A DNA stretch of 64,000 nucleotides from Ensifer sp. IC4062 (GTDB taxonomy: Bacteria > Pseudomonadota > Alphaproteobacteria > Rhizobiales > Rhizobiaceae), in contig NZ_JADYVD010000036.1 of assembly GCF_020193575.1 (NCBI RefSeq), forward strand, positions 21,922-85,921, given 5' to 3'. Below the pieces are notes generated by a model, which saw nothing but the letters and a program-made list of their open reading frames with translations, was not told the DNA's origin and made no database searches. Of the stretch, positions 45,727-52,801 are shown one piece after another; the stretch's first letter is position 1, and the number at the start of each line of letters is the position of its first letter. The translations under genes and the position numbers were made by a program.

Positions 45727-46341
45727 ATGGATTTTCGGGGGCTTGTAGTGCGTAGGGGGAGGGCAACCCGGTCTGCCGTAATCTTCTCATTAGCCATCGC
45801 GCTCGCGGGTTGCGGCACGCGCGCCGCCGTCAACGATACCTTCAGTCTTGCAACAGCGCCCATTGTTAAAGGGCAGGCATCGACCAACAGGCAGATCCTC
45901 GTGCCTGAGCCGACCGCGCTTCAGACCATCAACAACGATCGGATCGTAATCCGGCTGTCCAGGTCGGAACTGCAATTTCTCGCCAACGCACAGTGGGGCG
46001 ACCGGCTCCCGAGAATGGTACAGGACAAACTCGTCCAGACTTTCGATAACACCGGCAAGGTGGGCGGCGTCGGCAAGCCGGGGCAGGGCCTCGCGATCGA
46101 CTACCAGCTCATCAACGAAATCCGCGCCTTCGAGATCTCCACGGAAGGGGCGGATACCGCAGTCGTTGAGATCTTTGCGAAGCTGCTCAACGATCGCGAC
46201 GGCACTGTCCGGAGACAAAGAGCCTTCCGCGCAAGTGTACCCGTACAAGGCGCGAACAGCCCCGCCTTCGTCGCTGCCCTCGATGCGGCCTTTGCCCAAG
46301 TCGCCGCGGAAATCGTCGCCTGGACCCTCAGCTCCATCTGA
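45727..46341 (+). CDS. ABC-type transport auxiliary lipoprotein
   Basis: A 204-residue lipoprotein. The signal AVIFSLAIALAGCGTRA contains the lipobox LAGC, so Cys becomes acylated. The mature domain (ALQTINNDRIVIRLSRSELQFLANAQWGDRLPRMVQDKLVQTFDN) matches the ABC_trans_aux family, which includes PqiC and partners of MCE systems. It should anchor in the outer membrane and complete the transporter encoded upstream. The ATG at 45727 is used; another at 45706 is seven codons earlier. It lies 81 bases after mlaD. No MlaC-like periplasmic carrier is present. Confidence 0.88.
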   Translation: MDFRGLVVRRGRATRSAVIFSLAIALAGCGTRAAVNDTFSLATAPIVKGQASTNRQILVPEPTALQTINNDRIVIRLSRSELQFLANAQWGDRLPRMVQDKLVQTFDNTGKVGGVGKPGQGLAIDYQLINEIRAFEISTEGADTAVVEIFAKLLNDRDGTVRRQRAFRASVPVQGANSPAFVAALDAAFAQVAAEIVAWTLSSI

Positions 46342-46403
46342 GCGCCGAAGTTCAGTTCTTCGCCGTTCCGGTTACATGCGCGACGGCCCGGTTGCCGTGC
46401 CCT

Positions 46404-46682
46404 TCAGCCTGTGCCGACTTTTGAAATCTCGATGTGGTTGATCACTTCGCCAACCCCCTCGACAGCCGCTGCTGCTTCCTCCGCGCGGGCGACTTCCTCG
46501 CTGGTCGCCACCGTTCCGCCGAGCACGACGGTGTTGCCCCTGCAGGTCACGGTGACATCGCTCGCGTCGAGCCCCGGCGAGACTGCAAGATTGTGCGCGA
46601 CGTAGCGTTCGAGTTCAGCCGGGTTCTCGGCCGGTTGCCTCTCCGGATCTTCGCCGAAAAACGTCCGTTTCTTGAAAATCAT
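46404..46682 (-). CDS. Small BON-domain protein
   Basis: A 92-residue protein with one BON domain: LERYVAHNLAVSPGLDASDVTVTCRGNTVVLGGTVATSEEVARAEEAAAAVEGVGEVINHI. BON domains bind phospholipid or bridge proteins in the envelope, but this one lacks a signal peptide (MIFKKRTFFGEDPERQ), so a cytosolic location is likely unless another route exists. The ATG at 46682 has AGAAGGA eight bases upstream. It lies 81 bases beyond the end of hemF on the same strand. Confidence 0.86.
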   Translation of the reverse strand: MIFKKRTFFGEDPERQPAENPAELERYVAHNLAVSPGLDASDVTVTCRGNTVVLGGTVATSEEVARAEEAAAAVEGVGEVINHIEISKVGTG

Positions 46683-46763
46683 GCGCCCGGTCCTTCTCTT
46701 CCTCTCGCGGGAAGAACGCTGGTCGCCAAAATTTGTTCACACGGTCTCACGCGCCAGTTCACG

Positions 46764-47675
46764 TCAAGGCCAGCGCACAACCGGAGGCAGGGACGAGAGG
46801 ATCGATTCGACGTTCCCGCCGGTCTTGAGGCCGAAAATCGTGCCGCGGTCGTAGAGCAGGTTGAATTCGACGTAACGCCCGCGACGGACCAGCTGCTCGT
46901 CACGATCTTCTTCCGTCCACGGAGTGTTGAAATTCGCGCGGACAATTTTCGGATAGACGAGAGAAAAGGCTTTGCCGACGTCGCGAGTAAAGGCGAAATC
47001 CGCCTGCCAGCCGCCGAGTTCATCGGCCGAGTGCAGCCAGTCATAGAAGATGCCGCCCGTGCCCCGCGGTTCGTCCCTGTGTTTCAGGAAGAAATACTCG
47101 TCGCACCATGCCTTGAACTTCGCGTGATCGGCGACTGCGTGGCGGCTGCAGGTGATCTCCATCGCCCGGTGGAAGAGCATCGTGTCCGGATCGGTCATCA
47201 CGCGCCGACGATCGAGAACCGGCGTGAGATCGGCGCCGCCGCCGAACCAGTGACTCGTCGTCACGACCATGCGCGTATTCATGTGCACGGCGGGGACGTT
47301 GGGGTTGACCGGATGAGCGATCAGCGAGATTCCGGACGCCCAGAAACGCGGATCCTCGCTTGCACCGGGAATCTGGTCGCGAAACTCAGGCGAAAACTCG
47401 CCGTGCACGGTCGATGTGTGTACGCCGACCTTTTCGAAGACGCGTCCTTCCATCATCGACATACGGCCGCCACCGCCGGCGCCCCCCTCGCGCAGCCAGT
47501 CCCTGCCGACGAAGCGGCCCGGCGGCTGGTCGGAGAGCGGTCCGGCCAAGTCGTCCTCAAGCGTCTCGAAGGCCGCGCAGATCGCGTTGCGCAGGCTTTC
47601 GAACCAAGCCTTTGCCTCGGCCTTCTTGTCTTCGATGTCAGCAGGCAGCCCCTGCGGCAATTGCGGTCTTTCCAT
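46764..47675 (-). CDS. hemF: Oxygen-dependent coproporphyrinogen III oxidase
   Basis: A 303-residue haem-biosynthesis enzyme converting coproporphyrinogen III to protoporphyrinogen IX with O2. Signatures include the conserved [18 protein letters not shown], the [22 protein letters not shown] block, [27 protein letters not shown], and the C-terminal [18 protein letters not shown]. The length is standard. The ATG at 47675 follows a weak GGAAG site. A 9-bp inverted repeat lies 20 bases upstream of the start. It diverges from a small conserved-looking gene. Confidence 0.95.
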   Translation of the reverse strand: MERPQLPQGLPADIEDKKAEAKAWFESLRNAICAAFETLEDDLAGPLSDQPPGRFVGRDWLREGGAGGGGRMSMMEGRVFEKVGVHTSTVHGEFSPEFRDQIPGASEDPRFWASGISLIAHPVNPNVPAVHMNTRMVVTTSHWFGGGADLTPVLDRRRVMTDPDTMLFHRAMEITCSRHAVADHAKFKAWCDEYFFLKHRDEPRGTGGIFYDWLHSADELGGWQADFAFTRDVGKAFSLVYPKIVRANFNTPWTEEDRDEQLVRRGRYVEFNLLYDRGTIFGLKTGGNVESILSSLPPVVRWP

Positions 47676-47695
47676 GGGAATTCAGCTTCCATTCC

Positions 47696-47719
47696 CGGCT
47701 TCTCGCGCGGGAGAAGCCG
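47696..47719. promoter_or_regulatory. Inverted repeat just upstream of hemF
   Basis: CGGCTTCTC (47696-47704) / GAGAAGCCG (47711-47719) with a 6-base centre. It could be a hairpin in the hemF leader or an operator; it does not match an FNR box. Confidence 0.45.
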
Positions 47720-47917
47720 CTGATTCGAGTGGTTTCGCCACAGTCCATATTTTTCCCCGAATGGCAACGGCAGCGCGACCCCTCGATAGTCTACCGCAGG
47801 AATAAGCCCGAGATGAGAATGATCTCACATTGGGCCGACCAAGGTCCCAGCCCGGGCGGGCAGAGGGGCTGGCAATCGCGATGCAGTCATCCTATCTTCG
47901 TTGGAGAGGTACGGCCC

Positions 47918-48178
47918 ATGCCAAGAATACCCGCAGGACCGCCGCTCGAAGGCTTGCGGCGTCAAATTGCCCGGCACCGCCGGGAGAAACCCACGCGGAG
48001 CGACAAGCTTTTCGTGCGGGAGACTTTTCGACTTGAGCGAAGCGCGGCCCGCGCCAAGGCGCGCGAGTGGTTCGAGACCTGGCCCAAGGCGGCCTATTGG
48101 ACCGAGGTGGAAAGCTGGCGCCAACTCGACGGCGATGAGATCGAGTTCACCATGCGCCGGCTGCCGAGCGCCGACTGA
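47918..48178 (+). CDS. Small basic hypothetical protein
   Basis: An 86-residue product not recognised as a named family. It is strongly basic in the first half (PPLEGLRRQIARHRREKPTRSDKL, RETFRLERSAARAKAREWF) and has three tryptophans near WFETWPKAAYWTEVESW, ending EFTMRRLPSAD. No signal peptide or membrane helix is visible. The ATG at 47918 has GGAGAGG eight bases upstream, and codon use resembles neighbours, so I judge it a real gene. It sits alone between divergent hemF and an MFS gene. Confidence 0.65.
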   Translation: MPRIPAGPPLEGLRRQIARHRREKPTRSDKLFVRETFRLERSAARAKAREWFETWPKAAYWTEVESWRQLDGDEIEFTMRRLPSAD

Positions 48179-48312
48179 TCCGCGACAGCAGTGCGCTCGT
48201 AAAAAAACAGTGGCCTATTCAGAAACATAGTCGCCACATTGCAACCTCTGCGCTACAAGGGCAGGCGGCACATCTTGAAGCCGTTTCGTTCTCCCTCCCG
48301 ACGTCGTATTTC

Positions 48313-49494
48313 ATGCTCGTCCTCCGCTCAGTCGCTGTTCTGTCCGCAACGCAGATCATTGCCTGGGGCGCCATGTTCATGGCCATTTCGGTGACGGCAG
48401 CAGAAATGGCCGGCGATCTCGGCCTCAATCATTCGAGCATCTATCTTGGGCCAACCATCATGCTGGTGGCGATGGCGCTGTGCTCGCCTCCACTCGCCGC
48501 GTTCTACGCACGCCATGGTGCCCGGCGGGTGTTGGCGCTCGGCTCGCTCTTCGCCGCACCCGGCCTTTGGCTCCTGGCGGGAGCGGAAGGAGCGTTTTCC
48601 TATTACGCTGCCTGGGCCGTCCTTGGCATGGCTGGCGCGGCAACCCTGACGACCTCCGCCCATGTCTTCCTGAATGAAGTGGCGGGTGAGGGCGCCCGGC
48701 GAGCGATCGGGGCGCAGATGCTCGCCACGGCACTCGCGCCGAGCCTTGCCTGGCCTGCCACTATTTATCTTGAGGGCCTGTTCGGTTGGCGCGGCACCTT
48801 TGTCCTTTATGGTGCGGTGATGCTGCTTGTCTGCGCGCCGTTGCATTTCTTCGCCCTGCCAAAGACCGTGGCACATGTGAGCGCGACCAAAAGCCGGTCG
48901 CCGGAGGTTTCGATCCGGCAGCAAATCGGGCGCAGCCGGCTTGTCATAGCGCTGATTACGACCGCCGTCGCCCTCAACGGCTTCGTCACCTGGGGCTTCC
49001 AACTGGTGGTTATCGACCTTTTCCGCAGCTTCGCAGTGCCGGATTATCTGGCCGTCGGCTTCGGTTCAGCGATCGGCTTCATCCAATTGTCCGCGCGGCT
49101 TTTCGATTTTCTGGGCGGTAACCGCTGGGACGGACTGACGACCGGGTTGGTCGCGGCATCAATCATGCCGCTTGCTCTGCTGGCATTGATTTTCGGCAAC
49201 GGCGCCGAATGGTCGATCATCGCGTTTCTCGTGCTCTATGGCCTTTCGAGCGGCGCCATGTCGGTCAGCCGCGCAACGATGCCGCTCGTATTCTTCACGT
49301 CAGGACAATACGCTTTCGTAATGGCGCGCCTGGGACTCCCCCTCAATCTCGCCTTCGCCGCTGCTCCACCGTTCTTTTCATTTATTCTCGGCGCGGCCGG
49401 AAATTGGTGGGCTTTGTCGATCGCGTTTCTCTGCTCCCTTGGCACGCTCGCAAGCATGATTGCTCTCGACCGCGTGAGGCCGGCGCAGCATTAA
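48313..49494 (+). CDS. MFS transporter
   Basis: A 393-residue membrane protein with about twelve helices. The N-terminal half holds the loop-2/3-like [11 protein letters not shown] after [23 protein letters not shown]; a long central loop is at [16 protein letters not shown]. It resembles the oxalate/formate-type or YbfB-like MFS proteins, but the substrate is unclear. ATG 48313 ([22 protein letters not shown]) is the first sensible start; no strong ribosome site is visible. Its last four bases overlap the end of convergent soxR. Confidence 0.82.
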   Translation: MLVLRSVAVLSATQIIAWGAMFMAISVTAAEMAGDLGLNHSSIYLGPTIMLVAMALCSPPLAAFYARHGARRVLALGSLFAAPGLWLLAGAEGAFSYYAAWAVLGMAGAATLTTSAHVFLNEVAGEGARRAIGAQMLATALAPSLAWPATIYLEGLFGWRGTFVLYGAVMLLVCAPLHFFALPKTVAHVSATKSRSPEVSIRQQIGRSRLVIALITTAVALNGFVTWGFQLVVIDLFRSFAVPDYLAVGFGSAIGFIQLSARLFDFLGGNRWDGLTTGLVAASIMPLALLALIFGNGAEWSIIAFLVLYGLSSGAMSVSRATMPLVFFTSGQYAFVMARLGLPLNLAFAAAPPFFSFILGAAGNWWALSIAFLCSLGTLASMIALDRVRPAQH

Positions 49495-49964
49495 TCCGTT
49501 CCATCCATCGGATCGATCAGGCGCGGGCCAGCTCCCTCGTCGCCGAGTACGTCGTGTGGATTGCGCAAGGGGCACTCGCGCATCGAAAGACAGCCGCAAC
49601 CGATGCACCCTGTCAGATGGTCCCGCAGCGCCGTCAGCTTGGCGATGCGCTCGTCCAACTGGCGCCGCCACGTGATCGAGAGTTTCGTCCAGTCCTCGAC
49701 CGTCAGCGGCCGATCGTGCGGCAAGACCGAAAGCGCCGATTGAATTTCTGCCAGCGGAATGCCGGTGCGCTGAGCGACCTTTATGACGGCAACGCGCCTC
49801 AACACTGCACGTGGATAGCGCCGCTGGTTGCCGCGGCTCCGGTTGCTTCTGATCAGCCCTTTGGTCTCGTAAAAATGGAGCGTGGAGACTGCGAGACCAC
49901 TGCGTTCGGCAACCTCGCCGACCGTTAACTCACGGGAAATGTCACCGACTTTGCCTTTTTCCAT
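49491..49964 (-). CDS. soxR: Redox-sensing regulator SoxR
   Basis: A 157-residue MerR-family activator with a [2Fe-2S] sensor. The DNA-binding part is [26 protein letters not shown]...[15 protein letters not shown]. The cluster cysteines are C120, C123, C125 and C131 in [12 protein letters not shown], the exact SoxR spacing. Outside enterics SoxR usually responds to redox-cycling compounds and drives exporters and oxidoreductases directly. That fits here: the divergent unit is an FMN reductase-like enzyme plus an MFS exporter, and a perfect palindrome lies between. The start is ATG 49964, 12 bases from that operator. Confidence 0.95.
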   Translation of the reverse strand: MEKGKVGDISRELTVGEVAERSGLAVSTLHFYETKGLIRSNRSRGNQRRYPRAVLRRVAVIKVAQRTGIPLAEIQSALSVLPHDRPLTVEDWTKLSITWRRQLDERIAKLTALRDHLTGCIGCGCLSMRECPLRNPHDVLGDEGAGPRLIDPMDGTD

Positions 49965-49973
49965 GGAATGTTA

Positions 49974-50004
49974 TTGACCTCAACTATGGTTGAGGTTCTA
50001 TAGC
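49974..50004 (+). promoter_or_regulatory. SoxR box within a 19-bp-spaced promoter
   Basis: ACCTCAAC-TATG-GTTGAGGT (49977-49996) is a perfect palindrome matching the SoxR box core CCTCAA...TTGAGG. It lies between a -35-like TTGACC (49974-49979) and a -10-like TATAGC (49999-50004) separated by 19 bp, the spacing that MerR-family activators correct by DNA distortion. Confidence 0.9.
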
Positions 50005-50043
50005 ATGAGCTCCCTGATATCGACAACAAGGAGCTGATTCCCC

Positions 50044-50619
50044 ATGACAGAGAAGATGACCCTCGCCGTGATCTACGGCAGCGCACGGCAGGGCCGATTC
50101 TGCGATACCGTCGCCAGCTGGCTTATCCGTGAAGTTTCGACTTCCAGCGTCTTTAGCCTGACGATCATCGATCCGGTGAGACTGAGGACCTCTCGTAATG
50201 TCGAAAAAGCCGTCGATCCAGCCGAATGGATGGAGCGAAAGGTCGCCGAGGCGGACGCCTTCATCGTCGTCACGCCCGAATATAACCACGGCTATCCCGC
50301 CGCGCTGAAGGAACTGATCGATTCCGTCTACGAGCCGTGGCATGCCAAACCGGTTGCCTTCGTCTCCTATGGCGGCGCATCGGGGGGCATCAGAGCGGTT
50401 GAGCAGCTCCGCCAGGTCTTCGGCGAACTGCATACGGTTACCTTGCGCGACGGCATCACTTTCCCGAAAGCCTGGTCGAAATTCGATGCGGCCGGAAATC
50501 TCTACAAGCCCGATGAAATGCGCGCGCCGTTGTTCCTCATGATGGATCGGCTGACCTGGTGGGCGCGGACGTTGAAGACTGCCCGGAAGGCGACACCTTA
50601 CAATGAGATCGCAGCATGA
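50044..50619 (+). CDS. NADPH-dependent FMN reductase-family oxidoreductase
   Basis: A 191-residue flavodoxin-like enzyme. The FMN phosphate loop is IYGSARQGRFCDTVASWL, and the isoalloxazine-binding motif is TPEYNHGYPAALKELIDSVY, with YGGASGG later. It probably reduces quinones or flavins with NAD(P)H. As the first gene under the SoxR promoter it may detoxify redox-cycling compounds. The ATG at 50044 has AAGGAG ten bases upstream. Its stop overlaps the start of the next gene (ATGA at 50616-50619), so the two are coupled. Confidence 0.9.
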   Translation: MTEKMTLAVIYGSARQGRFCDTVASWLIREVSTSSVFSLTIIDPVRLRTSRNVEKAVDPAEWMERKVAEADAFIVVTPEYNHGYPAALKELIDSVYEPWHAKPVAFVSYGGASGGIRAVEQLRQVFGELHTVTLRDGITFPKAWSKFDAAGNLYKPDEMRAPLFLMMDRLTWWARTLKTARKATPYNEIAA

Positions 50620-51854
50620 GTGGTCCGACCTTCAAAGTGGCGACTGGTGCGCAGGAGGTTCTTTCCCCGGACACCCGCGGGCGCAATCTCACGCTTTTGT
50701 GCGTGAGCGCCTTGACGATCATGTCGGGCGCCACAATCTCCGCATCCTTGCCGGGCATCCAGGCCCGCTTCGCCGATACTGACGGCGCGGCGCTGCTCAG
50801 CCGCATGATGCTGACGCTCCCGGCGATCTTCATCGCCGGACTCGCGCCCGTTGCCGGCATCATTGCAGACCGGTTCGGCCGAAAGCGGCTGCTGCTTCTT
50901 TCGCTTGTCGTCTTCGCACTGGCTGGATCGTCCGGCCTCGTCCTTGACAGGTTGCCAGACTTGCTCGTCGGCCGCGCGATGCTCGGCATTTCCGTCGCCG
51001 GCATCATGACGACCGCTACCGCGCTGGTCGGCGACTTCTTCGAGGGTACGGCGCGCGACCGCTACATGGGGTTTCAGGCGGCCTTTGTCGGTATCGGCGG
51101 TGCCATCTTCCTGTCGGGCGGTGGTCTGCTCGCCGATGTCCACTGGCGCGGGCCCTTTGCGATCTATTGTCTGGCTTTTGCGCTGTTGCCGGCAGTCTTG
51201 GCGCTGATCCCGGAGCCGCAGAGACACTGCACCTCGCTGGTCGCGCATGGCAAACAGGAGGAGCGCCACGGGTTTGCACTGCCGCTCGTCTTGCTGCTTT
51301 TCGCTGCGTGCCTGCACTTCGCGATCTTCTACATGCTGCCGACACAGCTCCCCTTCTATCTGAAGAGCCTCGGTATCGCGCAGCCAAGCCGCGCCGGTAT
51401 CGCAATCGGGGCAGGGCAGGTCGTGGGCGTCCTGGCTGCGCTTTCCTTTTCGCGGGTGAGGGGCCGCATCGGTCGGATGGGCGTCTTTGCCCTAGGTTTC
51501 GCAGCACTTGGCGCCGGCTATATCGGATTGGGAAGCGCCCAGTCTTACGCCGGTATCCTTGCCGCCACGGCGATTACCGGGATCAGTATGGGGTTGATGA
51601 CGCCGAACCTCTCGGCCTCGCTGCTGGCGATCGCGCCGCCGGCGCTACGCGGGCGACTTTCGGGCGCTTTGATAGCCAGCATCTTTGCCGGCCAATTCAT
51701 CTCACCGCTCGCGAGCCGGCCACTCGTCCGCGACTGGGGCTATGCGGCCACCTTCACGGGCGCGGGTGCGTTGCTCGGTGCGCTCGCCCTTGTCTGCCTG
51801 ATAAGCCGGATGCTGCTCACCATGCGTCCCCGGCAACAGGAGGACGGAGCATGA
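50616..51854 (+). CDS. MFS drug-exporter-like transporter in the SoxR unit
   Basis: A 412-residue protein with about twelve helices. SASLPGIQARFAD, IIADRFGRKRLLLL (loop 2-3 motif), GRAMLGISVAGIMTTATALVGDFF and the second-half RGRLSGALIASIFAGQFISPL are typical of drug:H+ antiporters of the DHA1/YfcJ-like kind. Start ATG 50616 overlaps the oxidoreductase stop by four bases with no ribosome site of its own. Expected to export the redox-cycling compounds that activate SoxR. It ends 18 bases from the convergent trmL stop. Confidence 0.87.
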   Translation: MSGPTFKVATGAQEVLSPDTRGRNLTLLCVSALTIMSGATISASLPGIQARFADTDGAALLSRMMLTLPAIFIAGLAPVAGIIADRFGRKRLLLLSLVVFALAGSSGLVLDRLPDLLVGRAMLGISVAGIMTTATALVGDFFEGTARDRYMGFQAAFVGIGGAIFLSGGGLLADVHWRGPFAIYCLAFALLPAVLALIPEPQRHCTSLVAHGKQEERHGFALPLVLLLFAACLHFAIFYMLPTQLPFYLKSLGIAQPSRAGIAIGAGQVVGVLAALSFSRVRGRIGRMGVFALGFAALGAGYIGLGSAQSYAGILAATAITGISMGLMTPNLSASLLAIAPPALRGRLSGALIASIFAGQFISPLASRPLVRDWGYAATFTGAGALLGALALVCLISRMLLTMRPRQQEDGA

Positions 51855-51871
51855 CGTTTTTCGCCGTCCGG

Positions 51872-52333
51872 TCAGTCAGGTTCGGTTTGGCGGATCGCTT
51901 CGCCGACGATCATGGCGGCCGAGATGGCGATGTTGAGCGAACGCTGACCGGGCGCCATCGGGATGACGACACGGCCGTCGGCCCGCTGGTGCACGTGGTC
52001 CGGCACGCCGGCGCTTTCACGTCCGAACAGCAGGATGTCGTCCGGGCGAAAGCTGAAGCGCGTATAGGGCTGCGCCGCCTTGGTCGAGGCCAGCACAAGC
52101 CGCCTGCCGGTGGTCGCACGCCACGCTTCGAAGCGCTCCCAGCTGACGTGGCGGGTGAGGGTGACAGCCGCAATGTAGTCCATGCCGGCGCGCTTGAGAT
52201 TCCTGTCCGACAGATCGAAGCCGGCCGGTTCGATGATGTCGACCGCGAGGCCGAGACAGGCCGCGAGCCGCAGGATCGTGCCGGTATTGCCCGGAATGTC
52301 TGGCTGGTAGAGAGCGATGCGGAGATTGTTCAT
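51872..52333 (-). CDS. trmL: tRNA (cytidine(34)-2'-O)-methyltransferase TrmL
   Basis: A 153-residue SPOUT (trefoil-knot) enzyme methylating the ribose of the wobble base of tRNA-Leu. MNNLRIALYQPDIPGNTGTILRLAACLG, the knot motifs LLFGRESAGVPD and VVIPMAPGQRSLNIAISAAMIVGEA are diagnostic. The ATG at 52333 is the family start; the open frame extends to 52561 without similarity. The ribosome site is weak. It converges with the MFS exporter. Confidence 0.94.
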   Translation of the reverse strand: MNNLRIALYQPDIPGNTGTILRLAACLGLAVDIIEPAGFDLSDRNLKRAGMDYIAAVTLTRHVSWERFEAWRATTGRRLVLASTKAAQPYTRFSFRPDDILLFGRESAGVPDHVHQRADGRVVIPMAPGQRSLNIAISAAMIVGEAIRQTEPD

Positions 52334-52582
52334 GGAACTGCACCGGAACTTAAGGCAGCGTGGAAAAACGACGGCTTCTATGCCAGTGAATTGTGCCGCG
52401 ATCCACCCGCGTCCTCGCCTTGGGAGGACATATTCCTTGTCGCTGGTTTTGTGCTCGCTAATCTGTGCCGTATCGGCAACAGCCGGCACGATGATTACAA
52501 AATGGGCAAGAAAATACCCGCGACAATCTGGCGCGGGCGCGCGAACAGGTTTAAAGCTCACTCATCTTCAACGCGAACTGAC
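52334..52582. other. Intergenic region upstream of the ABC exporter leader
   Basis: About 250 bases without a supported gene. GCGACAATCTGGCGC (52520-52534) matches my recollection of the RegR/ActR box with one mismatch and shares 16 bases (TACCCGCGACAATCTG) with the region upstream of petA. Confidence 0.4.
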
Positions 52583-52592
52583 GGAGGCATGC

Positions 52593-52643
52593 ATGCATAT
52601 TCCCGTGATGACACGCCTCTGGGCCGGGTCTTTCCTGGTCTGA
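52593..52643 (+). CDS. Possible 16-codon leader peptide before the ABC exporters
   Basis: An open frame MHIPVMTRLWAGSFLV-stop, with a GGAGG five bases before its ATG. It lies 158 bases upstream of the first ABC gene and just before three hairpins. The strong ribosome site is the only direct evidence; translation and function are inference. An overlapping 39-codon frame begins at 52589, but its spacing to GGAGG is only one base. Confidence 0.35.
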   Translation: MHIPVMTRLWAGSFLV

Positions 52644-52685
52644 CCGGTTCCGCGCCTTTTCTTTCTATCGATCGATTGACGCGCG

Positions 52686-52793
52686 CTCCGGTTCTCCGGA
52701 GGTCATAGCCTGTTTTGCGGGCCCATTTCCGGTTTCGATTTTTCAAGATAAGAATGCGGGGCGACCCGCCTTCCTTCAAAATACTCTGAAGGA
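52686..52793 (+). promoter_or_regulatory. Structured leader with a ribosome-site-sequestering hairpin
   Basis: Three hairpins: CTCCGG-ttct-CCGGAG (52686-52701), GCGGG-gcga-CCCGC (52756-52769), and TCCTTCA-aaatactc-TGAAGGA (52772-52793). The last encloses the GAAGGAG ribosome site of the ABC gene starting at 52802, so it could block initiation until opened. Confidence 0.5.
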
Positions 52794-52801
52794 GCTCGAC
52801 A

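Noticed and set aside
47696..47719. An FNR box controlling hemF
   Set aside because: The inverted repeat CGGCTTCTC/GAGAAGCCG does not match TTGAT-N4-ATCAA.
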